Shown here: positions 10,806 through 22,818 of the stretch, one piece after another | Layout: every line of letters begins with the position of its first letter | Position numbering within the stretch: position 1 is the first letter of the stretch | Source of the DNA: Adiantum capillus-veneris | Lineage: Eukaryota; Streptophyta; Polypodiopsida; Polypodiales; Pteridaceae | Direction of reading: 5' to 3' | NCBI GenBank assembly: GCA_014529385.2 | Contig: CM043958.1 | Coordinates: 141,834,234 to 141,898,233 of the forward strand | Length of the DNA stretch: 64,000 nt | The notes under the pieces: generated by a model | Seen by the model: only the letters and a program-made list of their open reading frames with translations | Told to the model about the DNA's origin: nothing | The model's database searches: none | Made by a program: the position numbers and the translations under genes

Positions 10806-10860
<55 letters not shown>
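10491..10860. repeat. Compound tandem repeat: 171-bp unit with CT tracts
   Basis: CT tracts at 10491-10556, 10641-10719 and 10808-10860 alternate with a nearly identical unique block starting GGATGTTGGTGTCATCTCTT at 10557 and 10728 (period 171 bp). This shows duplication of a unit of unique DNA plus microsatellite. Confidence 0.9.
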
Positions 10861-10863
<3 letters not shown>

Positions 10864-11069
10864 TGGGATATGCTCGCTATTGTCTTCGCAAGTCATGTTG
10901 TCTTGGTTTTGTGAAATGTATTACGCTACATGCCTCCACTAGCTAGATATCCCTGTCAATAAATTTGCGACATAGACCGCTCGCATGTCTCGTGCATATC
11001 ATCGTGTTGAGCGTGCTCCTCCTACTCCATGTATCCTAAAGTGTCTTCTCTAATCTAAATATACATTCC

Positions 11070-11100
11070 CATTTCCAGTTCCAGTTCCAGTTCCAGTGCC
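11070..11100. repeat. TTCCAG hexamer repeat
   Basis: About four copies of TTCCAG/CAGTTC in a row, with degenerate copies up to about 11170. Confidence 0.8.
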
Positions 11101-11180
11101 TATTTTCATTTTCAGTTCTAGTGTTCAATGTTACATCCAGTTTCAGTCTTCTATTTCATTTCCAGTATTTTCTGTTGTAA

Positions 11181-13149
11181 AGCCTCATACTAATTTGAAA
11201 ATAATTGAAACGGCCAACTTGGAATAGATGTCTGAAAGTGTCTCGCTCATTCCAAATCCCTTCCATACCCTCTCATCAAGTATGATGTCCTCAAGGTAAA
11301 AGAAATATTGCTGAAGGATCAAGCCGAAAAAAACAAAAAAAAAAGCATCCTACTTGGAAGAAGTTTTGGTTTAAAATACATCCCAGTTACATGATTTTAT
11401 ACACCCAAGATTCTCTAGAGATTAGGAAGTATCCAACTATCTACTCAGTACCAAGAGTGAGGAGTTGGGGGAGCCACTAGCTTATCTTAAAGAAACATCC
11501 AACATGACTCAATTACCATGGATTGTCTCCACCCAAAGACAAGGCTATAGAGGACTATATATTATAGGCATTAATAGATGCCATAGAGATCTTCAAGAGG
11601 ATTATTGATGTGGCTTGCATCATGTTTATCAAAATGGCAAGGATGATCCTAACCTACATTTCATCAGACTGAGCAAAACGATGCTCCATGAATGTCCTTT
11701 CTTGAAAGCAACCAAGGATTGTCCTATGACCTTTCAAATCAGTCACCTTATGAACTGCTATGTGGAATATATGCAGAAGTAATATTTCATACTACATGAA
11801 AACCTTTAAAGAAGCATTTATATATATGATTCTTCACTTTCAAAACCAAGATCTTTGGCCAAGTCAGAGAAAATCTATGGGCAAGGTTTGTTGGTTATTC
11901 TGCAATGGAGCTCAAAACACCTATCGACCTCCAATTCCTTGCAAAAGGTGATAAGCAGCTGAGGATAACGTACTACAAATACCTCGACGCTCTCAAAAGC
12001 AGCACATCAGTCCGCGAGCCAAAACATTACTTGGCCATTGATGTTGTGTCTCAGACGACACAAACTAGGAGAGAGGGAATGTTAGTAGCAGGCTAACCTA
12101 GCAACACATTTTTTTATCCCAATTTTTTAATTCCATTGATTTTTCTTATAAAAAATATCGTCATGTCCAAAGATGTAATAATTTTGATTATTATCTCAAG
12201 TTGTAAAGTCAGTAGTTGGGCCAACAACTTTCAATTTGTAGCTATTCCTATGTTATATCTAGCCTCTACTTACCCAAATTTGAGTCCGTTTCACACTTTA
12301 AGACCTTATGGCTAAGGTATCAAAGCCAATTTCTATAAAAGAGATATAAGCGTTTTGGATAATGAATGGACGACGCGTTTATTGAGTATTGTGTATTCTC
12401 ATCTTCCTTCTCAAGTTCGTAACTCTCTTGCGAATGGTCTGTTTGAAGCACTATCTATTGCATTGCATTTGCAGGTGAAAGCTCTACACGACATTGTAAG
12501 TTTCTTGCGATAAATCTCTGACTCTATTGTAGCTAATCTTCTTCTAAATCTACTCATAACTCAAGTTTTACATATCTAAATTATGTTTCATGCATAGGAG
12601 GAGTAATAGGACAGCATTGCTAAGCTATTGAGTGCATTCGGAACCAAAAATAGTTAGGTCAAGTCTACCCTGTAGATAATAAGCGCGAGTTGGCAAGTGG
12701 TCAAAAAGGGGATTTGAGGCTAGAGCATGTGTCTTTAGTCATTGCCTATTTGTCCTACAAGTTTGGTTTCAATTGAGCTTCGTATGCTTAGTGAATTGTT
12801 TAGATTTGCTTACGAGTGTTTCAGTTTTTGCTACCTAAAATGTAGTTGAGTGTAGCTTTGAGTAGATAAGGATTGAGTGTGTTTTGGTCTCAATCCAAAG
12901 TGTATGTAGCAAAGATTTGATTTTGACTATACATTGTGATGTCTCCATAAGTGATCCATTTTCCTCTCGTCGGCAATTCCAATTTATAGAAAGGTATGTG
13001 GGTACAATGTTACTTTATTCAACGACTTTCTTCAAATGCATTAACTCTTTAGCCATATGCTTTCCCCCTCATTCTCAATGAGGGTTCCCATAGTACAACC
13101 AAATACATTTTTAGCCATAAGCAAACCTATTTGAAGCACATAAACACTT
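11181..13149. other. No recognised gene; possible LTR fragment near 12080
   Basis: Several short open stretches (for example 11760-11951 and 11905-12096) resemble no family I know. A purine-rich GGAGAGAGGGAA just before TGTTAG at 12080, and a degenerate GGTATCAAAGCC near 12315 with TATAAAAG near 12335, hint at a small LTR, but no partner LTR or coding sequence supports it. Confidence 0.3.
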
Positions 13150-14430
13150 TAAACCTTGTTGTAACAAATGCATCCCATCATGCATGGAGTAATAATCAAT
13201 AATAGTTATGTACAAATCATTCTCAAAGGATGGAGTATGATTAGACCACAAGTTTTGCATCTGAAACAACCTTCAAATCCAAAATTACACATGTTCAATT
13301 TCCCATTCATATTTCTTATTAGCATAGACCTTATACAACTCACAAAACAAAGTGCAAGTTGCCCCAATAGTATCACCAAAACGTGAGATCAAACACATTG
13401 CATTGCTCACCCACAAACTTGACTACAAGAACAGGTTTTGCAAGTTTAGATATAGAAAAAAGGATCTTCTTGATTCTTGGAATATGCAAAGCATCAAAAG
13501 TGAAAATTGCCACCTCCAAGAGTAAGCACAATCTTTCAAAGTCGCTCCTCTTGAGTTACATTGAGTCTCAAGAGAAGTGAAAAAATCACAATGAGACGTA
13601 ATGTGCTTAGTTGCACCATTGTCAAAGTACTACACATGTTCCACACATTATTGAATGTATGCATTGTGAATAAATGGTTATGTTGACAATGCATACTAAA
13701 TCCCATACCATGATATTTGTTGAATTTTACTTGAAGGAACATCTACAATGGCTACACTTTTCTATTTCTTATGATCCTCTTGAGCCTTACGCTTAGGACA
13801 TTGCTGGATGAGATGATCATTTTCCTTATAATGATCATATTTCATTTTCTTCTTACCTTTATAGCCAAGCCTCTCATACCTATTGTTGTTTTAAACAAGT
13901 ATTAGTTGCGGGGGTACGCCTACTACTTGTTGAAATATTGGAGGTATTCTTCTTTTGTTACATAGCCATAAATGCTTGTTCAATAGCATGTTTCTTAGCT
14001 ATGTTTTTTTCTAGATTGGGCCTCTTGTAGTAGTATAGAGAAAAGACCATCAAACATCATATCATCAGATTTATCCTCTGTCCCAAGCCTAAAGGTAGAA
14101 GAAAAAGCACGATAAGAATCTTTGGAGTGTCAAGAATTGCCTTTTTCCGTATTCTTGTTGAAAAAATATGTGAAGTAATGAATGCTTAATAAAATCACAA
14201 GCAACACATGAGTCTATGCTGCTTTAGCTTCCCAATGTGCCGACTCAATAGTATATAAAACAACTCCAACATTGGAATTTCTAGAAGCTACACCATCATC
14301 CACAGAAGCTATAACCATAGAACTTGGTATTACATCATAAGCCCGTGCAATATTCCAAACACCCTTAGCAACAAGAAGATGTTGCATCATGTATGGGTAG
14401 ATGTCCCCATTCAATTTTGTTCTCACAAGA
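13150..14430 (-). pseudogene. Copia-type gag-protease remnant
   Basis: Reading the minus strand downward, gag opens with MRTKLNGDIYPYMMQHLLVA and KGVWNIA (14426-14214), the DUF4219/UBN2 pattern. A zinc knuckle at 13839-13798 reads YDHYKENDHLIQQC, where both first cysteines have become Tyr. The protease at 13630-13570 reads YFDNGATKHITSHCDFF, corresponding to the Copia 'D-S-G-A' site with Asn after Asp. Many stops are present and RT is missing, so it is a truncated fossil. Confidence 0.65.
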
Positions 14431-15818
14431 CAACATGCAAAATTTTATGTCAACCATGACTGGTGGCTGCACTCGATGCCAAAACTTGATTGTGTAGAGG
14501 GAAACCTACACAAAACTAATATGTGCTTTATAGCACAACCCATACTAGACTACCAAGTGCCCGTTTTGCAAAAATTAATTGATTTAGTTAGTTGTATTAA
14601 GACATATTTTGACTATTATCTATGATTATTGGGTATGGGCTTTTTTTCTTTTGCACCACCTCTCATGGTGTGCATCAAACCATAGCTTGTATGGCATAAA
14701 CCATGTGATAGTCCATGATAACATGTGTGGCTCATCACTTAGGATGATGATGTATATGGTGAGGTTTCATCCCATTGTGTACCTATGATGTTATCCTCTA
14801 CAGATGCTTACATAAGAGGCTTGTAATTTGTCTTTTCTAATGTCTAATCAAAACTTTTAGAGTTTGCATTGTGACTCTTACTCCCTTCGATGACACACAC
14901 GCGCACCCCATGAATGCTACACTCACAAATCTACCCTAACCCCACAAGTGATATCGGAACCTTAGGGTAATAGCATTTTATAATCCTAATTAGATCCTAG
15001 TCTCTCATTAGCTTCTCTAATCACTCTCCCCTACAATTTATCGCTTACTTACTATTCTTGTGGAAGATATGTTATTAGAGATCCTTGGAGCCACTATTAT
15101 CGTCGTCAAGATTAATTAAGCGTACAATTAGTATGTATATATTCTTCAATAAGCTCATTAGTTTAGAATGATCTCATTTCTTTCATTAGTGTGTACGTGT
15201 GCACACACGTACGCATGTGTTTGTGTGTAGATAATGAGCAATTTGTCCTTAGTAATTCCATAGCCAAGTGTCATTATTCTTCTTTAATTAGGCTTCCGAT
15301 AGCTAATTTCTTCTTGTTTTGGATTGAAAATTAATGTTCACTCATAATTACATTGCCAAATCAAGAGTTTTGTATTTTTTGTGTGTTATCGTTTTTAGAC
15401 TTATACACAATAGAATATAACAGCTAAAAGAACAGCGGGCTTTGAACAAAGGACGATGATAAACACTAAAACAACTCAGTCTCTGATTCAGTTTTGTACA
15501 TCATAGTAGAATGAAAGATCATTCTAGTATTTTGCACATAAGATAGTTAAGAACAACTTATTTTGAAGCGAAAGAGGCCAAGTTCGACAGTGATGGACAA
15601 CAACAAAGCCAAAAAGATCTTGAGTAAAAATAAAGTTCACCCGCATCCATATAACAAGACAACAAATTCGTTAGCTTTGACTATGTATTATAGGCGTCAA
15701 CGAACCTATTAATTGTTATCTATGTCCTACTTAAAACCTTTTTAACTTATACCTACCATCCATGTAGTGTTAAATATCAACAAGTATCCATTCTCATAAC
15801 AATAAACCACATAAAAGA

Positions 15819-15821
<3 letters not shown>
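14431..15821. other. No gene recognised
   Basis: AT-rich DNA without convincing coding. A TGATATCGGAACC at about 14949 on the plus strand loosely resembles a primer site, but no matching gag follows it. Confidence 0.4.

Positions 15822-15884
<63 letters not shown>
15822..15884. repeat. Compound (GT)n(GA)n microsatellite
   Basis: About 19 GT units followed directly by about 12 GA units. Reading frames through it give poly-His-Thr and poly-Ser-Leu and are not genes. Confidence 0.97.
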
Positions 15885-16356
15885 GCCTTTTAAAAAGGCT
15901 TTGAGGACAATACTTGCATATAGTTTGCACATCATGGTAACACTCATGCACTTGCACATATGCGACATAGCTAGGTGGACTCAACAAAGTTAACAAGCCA
16001 ACCAACCGGTTCCAATTTCGACAACCCGCCAAGCTCAACATTTGCGAACGCAAAGAGACACAATGTTGGCGAGTTACAAATTTACCAAAGCCGTCCTATG
16101 CTGCATAGCTCTTTCCTCTTAAGTACCAATGTCTTCTATTTTAGATCCTTGAAAATTAACCCACTTAGAACACTTCTTTTGGAATCCAAGAAAGAGATGT
16201 TCTACTATGAAACCATTTAGCTGCTCACACAAATATCACCAAGGTGTCAAAGACACAGACTTCCCTTCCTCACAACCAAAGGTAGTCCTCAAGATGTCCA
16301 TTGTGCGTGCGCCAGCGGGCCGTAGATCCCATCGCGGGGTCCTTTGTTAAACCACC

Positions 16357-16357
<1 letters not shown>

Positions 16358-16400
<43 letters not shown>
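16358..16400. repeat. 43-base poly-C tract
   Basis: An uninterrupted run of cytosines after ACCACCA. It can form G-quadruplex/i-motif structure and is also a position where sequencing or assembly errors concentrate. Proline-rich frames here are not genes. Confidence 0.95.
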
Positions 16401-16683
16401 TTAATGAAACAGATGATGATAATTACATTAGGAAAAGAAAGGCATCATTTGACTGGTGGGAGAGAAACACCCAAAATAAAAAAGCTTTTTGTATTTCTTT
16501 GCTTTAATGTAAGCCATTTCTATCAAAAAGTAAATTCAGTACCTCTATTTTACAAAAATTAATGTTTTTCAGTGAGCACTTACTCACCTAGAGTTTATCA
16601 AGGGCACCACTTTTCAATCCCTTACCTGCTAAAAGAGGTAGTTTTTGGCATGCTCTCCCTACATACCTGTCTTTTAACACAAA

Positions 16684-16684
<1 letters not shown>

Positions 16685-16723
<39 letters not shown>
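16685..16723. repeat. (CT)n microsatellite
   Basis: About 19 CT units with no other feature nearby. Confidence 0.95.
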
Positions 16724-16725
<2 letters not shown>

Positions 16726-17057
16726 TAGATTAAGGTCGTCCCATTCCCAATCATTGAAACGGCCTTCCACCTGCAAATTTGCACAATCGAATCCAAACGA
16801 TTATAGTCAGCATTCCCTTTCTTGTATCTTCATCATCATATCCACTTTTAGTCCCAAACCAAATTTACGTTACACACGCTTGCACTTAGATTTCTATCTT
16901 AAGAATCTCCTAGGTTCAAGCTTTTACATGTTTCACCCTAGGGAAACTGCTTCCTTAAGAGGACTCCACCCATTTATAGACCATAAATAAAGACCATACC
17001 ATTAGAAAGCATCATTCAATAAATCAGTAAAATAAGTAACTTAATGTAGAAGGTGTA

Positions 17058-17177
17058 GGGAAAGGTCATTTACTTACCTTTCCCAGTAAAAACCGACAGC
17101 ATGGCGACCGGCGGTGGCAACCAGCGGGGAGCTGGGAGCAGTTTTTACTGGGGAAAGGTCATATAGTGACCTTTCCC
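17058..17177. repeat. Paired hairpins and inverted repeat (fold-back unit)
   Basis: Two related hairpins: 17058-17084 (GGGAAAGGT / ACCTTTCCC) and 17151-17177 (GGGAAAGGTCA, loop TATAG, TGACCTTTCCC, perfect 11-bp stem). Between them, CCTTTCCCAGTAAAAAC (from 17078) and GTTTTTACTGGGGAAAGG form a second-level inverted repeat with one extra base. The arrangement resembles the end of a fold-back or MITE-like element. Confidence 0.8.
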
Positions 17178-17180
17178 AGC

Positions 17181-17384
17181 CGTCAAGGTCCAGGGGAGGG
17201 GGGCCAAAGACTGGTGATCTCTGAGTGTGAAGGTCTTCAGCAGCACAGGTACAACTGATCTCCTGCAGCACAGGTATAGTGCTGTTCTATTACAGGTGCT
17301 GACTGGCTCATGTGGTGGATTACGGCTTTTAATTGCAAGTAAATGAATGGCCAAGATGGCTGCCCCACGACCCTGGACCTTGAC
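17181..17384. repeat. Inverted repeat, 14-bp exact arms
   Basis: GTCAAGGTCCAGGG (17182-17195) and CCCTGGACCTTGAC (17371-17384) are exact reverse complements, with looser matching beyond them. It adjoins the hairpin pair at 17058-17177 and may belong to the same fold-back element. Confidence 0.75.
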
Positions 17385-17410
17385 AGGCGGTGGAACAGAT
17401 GTTGTCAAGG

Positions 17411-18384
17411 AAGCACAAGAGCATCTAAGAGATAAAGCAACAAATTGAATGTCAGAAACAATCTCACAAAAACTTCCGCATCACGTATATATAAGTGTCA
17501 ACTGTACAAATTCATCACTTTCTTGCTTACTAAGTCCTGGTTCGATGCCTGAGATTGAAAATTTAAAGCCAGTCCAATAAATAATTCACATATTTCTGAC
17601 CACTACATGCAGTTAGTCGTCTGACCGCTGTCTACCGTGCCCAAACAGGAGTCCACAAAGAAGTCCCATGAGTCATGACTACAGACAACTTAGATTCTTT
17701 TTAGCAATAAACTCCTCTCTATCTATTACTTTTGTTTCTATCAAAAAGATACAATGTCTCCATATATCAAGCCCGCTTCAAACTAGGCTTCTTTTCTGAA
17801 ATAAGCCACCTTGATTTTCTAAAAATGATGCCATATCAGAACTGACAGGCAACTTCCACATCTGTGATTTGGGGGGCTTGCACACAATCTTGCCCAGATC
17901 AATGGCTCATAATTTATAGTTGTTCAAATCAACACATCTGCAAATACGAAAGCAAAGATGCCCACTCAGCAAAGATAATCACTGGCCACAAAAAGAAGTT
18001 TTTAATCACTATTTTTCACACACAATATAAACATCTCCCTCCATCAAAGCTAATTTTTCTAATCAAGAGCGTTCGAAAAACTAAACAGAATACATTGTCT
18101 GCAGCTGCTTATTATTTAAAGATCATGTCTAGACTTCATGATAAAACAATGCAGACAAAAGATCTATCTTTCGTAAGTGGGGTGACCTGTACCAGAAATA
18201 GAAAAAACAACAATCAACACTAAAGAGACCAAGAAAAATCCATAGAAGGTAGCCTTAATATACATAAGTTACCACGGATGAGCTAATGTTACACAGAAAA
18301 CTGTGCAAAGACAAGACTCAAGAAGAAGAGTGAGTATGTGACACACACAATTGCAGTAGCTTACGAGAGTCATCGGCTTTCGAA
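17411..18384. other. No gene recognised
   Basis: AT-rich sequence; the 119-codon open stretch at 17864-18223 does not resemble any family and has no supporting context. Confidence 0.4.
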
Positions 18385-18648
18385 GTGAAAATAAGTCTCA
18401 ATGGGAGAAATATTTGCCACTTGTGGAAATTTGCTTACAACAATACTTTTCGCACTTCGACGGGGAACGCACCATCTACGATTGTCAAGGGTAGCAAGAA
18501 GGTTCCACCTATCTTGTACATCAAGGACAAGGGTTTCCAGGCATATCATTTTGTAGAGGATCTTGGCACTTCTTTTGTCAAGGTTAAGGAGTCTTTGCAG
18601 TTAGAATGGCACAAGAAAGTAGCAAACTTTAGCCAAGACTATAAATGA
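18385..18648 (+). pseudogene. Gypsy integrase C-terminal fragment
   Basis: The frame reads FAYNNTFRTSTGNAPSTIVKG and then DLGTSFVKVKESLQ, matching the 'EFAYN..H.STG.SPF.I..G' block that follows the integrase core of plant Gypsy elements. A frameshift just before FAYNN joins it to an upstream WEKYLPLVE-like segment. Only this part remains, so it is a truncated copy separate from the gag that follows. Confidence 0.65.
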
Positions 18649-19039
18649 ATAAAAATGATTGTGCGCACACAACTAATTTATGAATTTATGGGTACCAATG
18701 AATAATTTAACAGATGGGTAAGTTTTCCGGTGCAATGTGCCATCTGGGAAATTTATCAATGTTCGAATAGTATGCTAAGTAGAATAGTAGCCGGCGGACT
18801 CAATGCAGTACACGTCTAAACAAACACATGAATAAGATGGTGTCCCCATTTTGTTCAGAAACGTCGCGATTTAATATTTGAATCTGGCTGCCCAAGAAAA
18901 TGGTCGGCCGGACTGGCCAACTGCTTTTAATACGTTGTCACGGCCTCACTTTTGACAAATTAGCTTGGGAGCTTGCCAGAGAGAGGACCCTTGGACATTG
19001 TACTCGTTGAAGCTTAATAAAGAAATACCGAGAAGGGGC
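18649..19039. other. No coding recognised; spacer before gag
   Basis: The stretch separates an integrase scrap from the next gag. I found no clear LTR edge or primer site. Confidence 0.35.
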
Positions 19040-20440
19040 ACCCGATCACATAGGTGAAGAAGAAATCAACGGGGATTCCAATGGGAGCCGACCTCCTTCC
19101 GAAGAATCGAGAGAAGAGTATGATCTGCTCCCACCCTCACCCTTGGAAAGAATGGAGATACAGTGTCAACAACAGGTCGACAATTGTGCTCGACTAATGA
19201 TATGGTACTCCAAGGATCCCCAAGATGCGAAATTTTTGGCAAAGCATCCAATTGACGAGGTGCACTCACAATGGCGTGCCGCCATTCACTCGCCTCTTAA
19301 GTCGGCTCTCAAGAAGAAACCTACACCAACGGTATTCATACAAAAAGAGTATGAATTTGACGAGGTGTGGAGCAACGAGTCAGCAAATTAATGAAGACCA
19401 AGAAGCAGTCGCGGAAAAAGAGTCGAGCGGCAGAGTATCCCGGCTACTTGGGTCGCAAATCTACCTTTGAGGCCGCAAGTAAATCGAAGAAGCGTGTTCG
19501 CTTCGAGGATGATCCCAGTTCATCATCGTCCTCTTCTAACACTCCATAGAGTTCCTCTTCCTTTAACTCCAGTGACTCGAGCAGAAAAGACAGGAAGCCC
19601 ATAAAAGCAAGAAAGACAAGAAGGCAAAGAAGAGCAAATCCCACAAGAAGTCTCGGAAGCATGAGGACTCCTTGTCTTGTGAGAGTTCAAATTTTGACGA
19701 GTCGATATACAAGACGAAGAGAAAATATCTGTACCAAGCAAATGAATACGTATTACGACCATCATGAATATAAGGGCAAGAAGGCTAAAGATTGCAGGCT
19801 CTAAAGTTGATACATTTTCAGGCTTCATGAATACCCAGAGAGCCCTAGCTTTTATCCAGCAGTTTGACAACGCCTTCTCAGGAGGGCGTTATTGAGAGCA
19901 CTCCAAGGTACGAAGAGCGTCATCATATCCGAAAGGGAATGCCCAGACATGGTGGTCTACTGACACATTGGATACTTATTGTCAGAGATTTGGGATATTT
20001 TCTACCCGTTTCTTCCTATAAAAAGATAGCTTTCAAGCAACAAGTTCAACGATTCTATTGTGGACTTCCCAAAGAGATATGGATTTATTGCCTACAAAAG
20101 AAGTTGGAGTTTATGCAGCGGCTCATGGGACATGCCAAACAAGGTTTTGGTATGTATGTTGGCACACTCACTTATCCGACAAACAACGCTTGTGGCAGTA
20201 AGAACCGGACAAGAATCCTCTAATGGTAACAAGAAGAAGGAAAAGCAATTGAAAAAGAAACCATTCGGCCCGAGATTGTCAGCCGAGCAGCTTGTGAGTA
20301 CTACGAAGAGGGCAAATGTTATGGATGCGGGGAACAAGAGCATGTTCTTGCCAAGTGTCCTAACAAAGCATCCAATGATCAGGCCAAGGACAAGCTAGAG
20401 AGTTCCAAAGCAGCAAAGGAGCGAGCAAAGAAAGGAAAAA
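19040..20440 (+). pseudogene. Gypsy gag with CCHC zinc knuckle
   Basis: The N-terminal part is acidic and open through 19391, followed by a basic, Ser-rich segment (KKRVRFEDDPSSSSSSS, 19480-19550). Capsid-like blocks ALAFIQQFDNAFSGG (near 19840) and SYPKGNAQTWWS (near 19930) are read in different frames, then a knuckle at 20317-20358 reads CYGCGEQEHVLAKC (C-x2-C-x4-H-x4-C). Frameshifts separate the segments. Confidence 0.65.
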
Positions 20441-20529
20441 ACAAGGCAAGATTGGTACCGGATTTTGTGGGGATCGACCAAGTCACCCAGACCAAATGGA
20501 TGAGCTCTACCGAGTGTGGGACAAAGAAT

Positions 20530-20900
20530 AAGATAAAGAAACCTTTATCTTCTTTGACGGACCAGCCAAGGCCAATTTCATCTCGATTGAATTGGTGGCT
20601 CGACTTGGAATTACGCCCAAAGAAATGGGACCACTGGCCGAGGCAGTTTTAGCGGCACCTGGACGGGATGTTGCCATTACACCTGTCATAGGCCAACTTC
20701 GGTTGCATGGTTAGGGGTATATAGGACGCGAGGACTTCTACATCAGGCTTTTTAGGGTGTGATGTCCTTTTGGGAATCTCTTGGTACCATAAGATCGGCG
20801 TTGTGGTCGACTACAAGGACAGGAAGGCGACGTTGAAGGACAAAAAGGGTAGAGATATTGTACTTGATGTAAAGTTGAAGGGCGAGTCCATCCCACTTGT
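20530..20900 (+). pseudogene. Gypsy aspartic protease-like region
   Basis: The frame reads ETFIFFDGPAKANFIS and then IELVARLGITP, aligning with retroelement proteases in which the active site is D-S/T-G-A; here it is D-G-P-A at 20556. The following 'GREDFY' and 'V.DYKDRKATLKDKKG' blocks fit the protease-RT spacer. Stops interrupt it. Confidence 0.55.
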
Positions 20901-21174
20901 ATCGGCTTCGACTGTTTCAAAATTAATGAAATCGAGTTTTTTTGTTTACTCGATCTACTTGAATGAGTTAAATGACAATAAAACGTTCAATCTGTCCGAT
21001 CTCGAGACAGATTGACAAGATTTTCCGCAAGCTCAAGCCGATTGTTTCTCTTAAGGGTTTGCTTGGAGAGTTACCTCCTTAGAGACACGAAGATCACATT
21101 ATTATTTTATTCCCGACGACACGCCACCGAACTGGCCACCTCACCGAGTAAGCAGAGCCTAGAACAAAGAGATT

Positions 21175-21682
21175 ATGAACCAAGTGAAAGAGTTTCTAGA
21201 AAAGGATCTAAATCAGCCCAGTACATCACCTTACTGCTCGCTAGTGTTGTTGATATTGAAGAACGATGGATCTTGGAGAATGTGCATTGACTACATAGCT
21301 CTCAACAAAATCACCATCAACAACATGTTTCCAAAACCGAGGATCGATGATATATTGGACATGTTACAGGGTTCTACATGCTTTAGCAGAATCGGCTTGA
21401 AAAGTGGCTATCATCAGATCAGGATCGCTCCTAGAGGTGTATACAGCTTTGAATTGTACGAGTATTTTGTGATGCCTTTTGGTCTAACGAATGCTCCTGC
21501 AACATTCAAGAGGATGACGCACAAGATTTTTAGACAATAGCGGTCATTTGTGGGCACCTTTTTCGACGACATCATCGTATTCTCCAAGAGTGACATAGAT
21601 CACAGACATAGGTTTTCCAGGCACTACGGCAACATAGACTGGTGGTTAATGGGAAAAGAGCGAGTTTTTCTTGATAGTAATA
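21175..21682 (+). pseudogene. Gypsy reverse transcriptase, 5' part
   Basis: A clean RT frame: VLLILKNDGSWRMCIDYIALN, then YHQIRIAPRG, FVMPFGLTNAPATF, and, after an in-frame TAG at 21538, TFFDDIIVFSK with the catalytic F-F-D-D at 21559-21570. It breaks after EFFLD-like codons at 21675, where the solo LTR lies; the thumb resumes at 22819 with KIH then HIVSLEG. Confidence 0.8.
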
Positions 21683-22818
21683 TGTCAGGTGCAACGAAAG
21701 AGAATAAAGATTTGCTCGGATCTAGCACTCCGCACACCACAAACACAAGGGACACTCTACTTCACTTGAAAAAATTGAACTGAACTGAAAGAAAGAGAGA
21801 GACAAAAGAGAGAAAAGAGATGACACAGGGATGTCGGGTCCCAACCCTCAAGGGTCCCCTTGCTCTGTTGCCAAAGCAAGTACTTTCTTTATTCTTGCAA
21901 AAATGCAACTACAACAATGACTAAGTGATGAGATGTTGATGCTAAGGGGTACTGATGTTGTGGTACTTGATGACGACTGTGTTGACGATGACGACGAAGG
22001 TGTCGTCGTCAAGTCCGAGATCTGCGACGCAGGTGTCGTCGTCAAGATAGGGACTACATGATGATGACGATGTCGACGACAAAAACGGTATCGTTGACGA
22101 CGGCGTCAAGGCTGAAAACTGAAAATGCTAGACTTCTTGTTGGGGATTTGCTACTGCTGCGGCACTGCAGCTTGGATCTGTAACCGCCGAGACGAAATGT
22201 TGAGATGCAAAAACACCAGGTTGTCTTGTTTGGATCTACAAAACGGTAGGTTGAGCTCACTGAAACTGAAAACACTAGGCTGATCTGGGTTCTGCTTGGC
22301 CGATGCGGCGAGGATCTGCAACGGAATGGGGAGGATCCGCAAAGCTAAGGGCTGAACTAAAAACGCTGGTGGTTGATGGCTGAAAACGCTGATTTGTTGA
22401 TGCTGAAAACGTTGGGTTGAACTGCTGAGAAAACGCTGGGGAGCCTGAGGGTGCCTACCGGTTTGTTGCGGTGCCTGCCCTTTCTGTGTCCGTCTTCTTC
22501 TACTTCGATTGAGTGCCCAATGGGTTTCTTTTATAGGAATTATATGTTGGGTATGGCAAGCTTCCCAACAAACTTACAAAAAAGAATTCCAAAAGTCACT
22601 TTTAATAAAATGACTTATAAGAGGTGGTTCACGCAGTAAAATGCCTGCATGATGAAATGATTGTTCTTGTGCAGGAGAGGGTTTGCAACTATGACTGGCC
22701 TGGGCATGCACGCCCTGCTAGAGGTTCACAAAGTGCCAGGCTAGGTCCTACACTAAGACTGACGCTAGACTATGGCAGAAGTGTGTCCACGTGGTGCAAG
22801 TGAAGTGCGCACGTGACA
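21683..22818 (-). mobile_element. Solo LTR of the TGTCACGT family
   Basis: On the minus strand it begins TGTCACGTGCGCAC (22818) and ends GTTGCACCTGACA (21683), with TG...CA termini. Its first 200 bp match the LTRs at 25583 and 33538 (shared GTCTAG, GTGCATGCCCAGGC-like blocks), and CAGCGTTTTC blocks and a CCTATAAAAG TATA box (minus, about 22535-22526) fit an LTR promoter. Flanking AGATA (22819) against TAATA (21678) is a mutated target duplication. Removing the LTR brings the two RT halves together. Confidence 0.75.

Larger units (their letters stand above)
9741..11180 (+). other. Possible 3' LTR rich in CT microsatellites
   Basis: No gene. The segment follows the polypurine tract and is packed with CT repeats and a few duplicated blocks. 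The right LTR edge was not recognised, and without a 5' LTR for comparison the assignment stays tentative. Confidence 0.35.

Noticed and set aside
12080-12330. Small Copia LTR with primer site
   Set aside because: Purine tract, TGTTAG start and GGTATCAAAGCC are suggestive, but no second LTR or target duplication was found, so it is not listed as an element.
14945-14965. Primer-binding site TGATATCGGAACC
   Set aside because: Two or more mismatches and no gag or LTR partner in the right orientation.
16301-16562. Proline-rich open frames
   Set aside because: Produced by the poly-C homopolymer; the flanks do not look coding.
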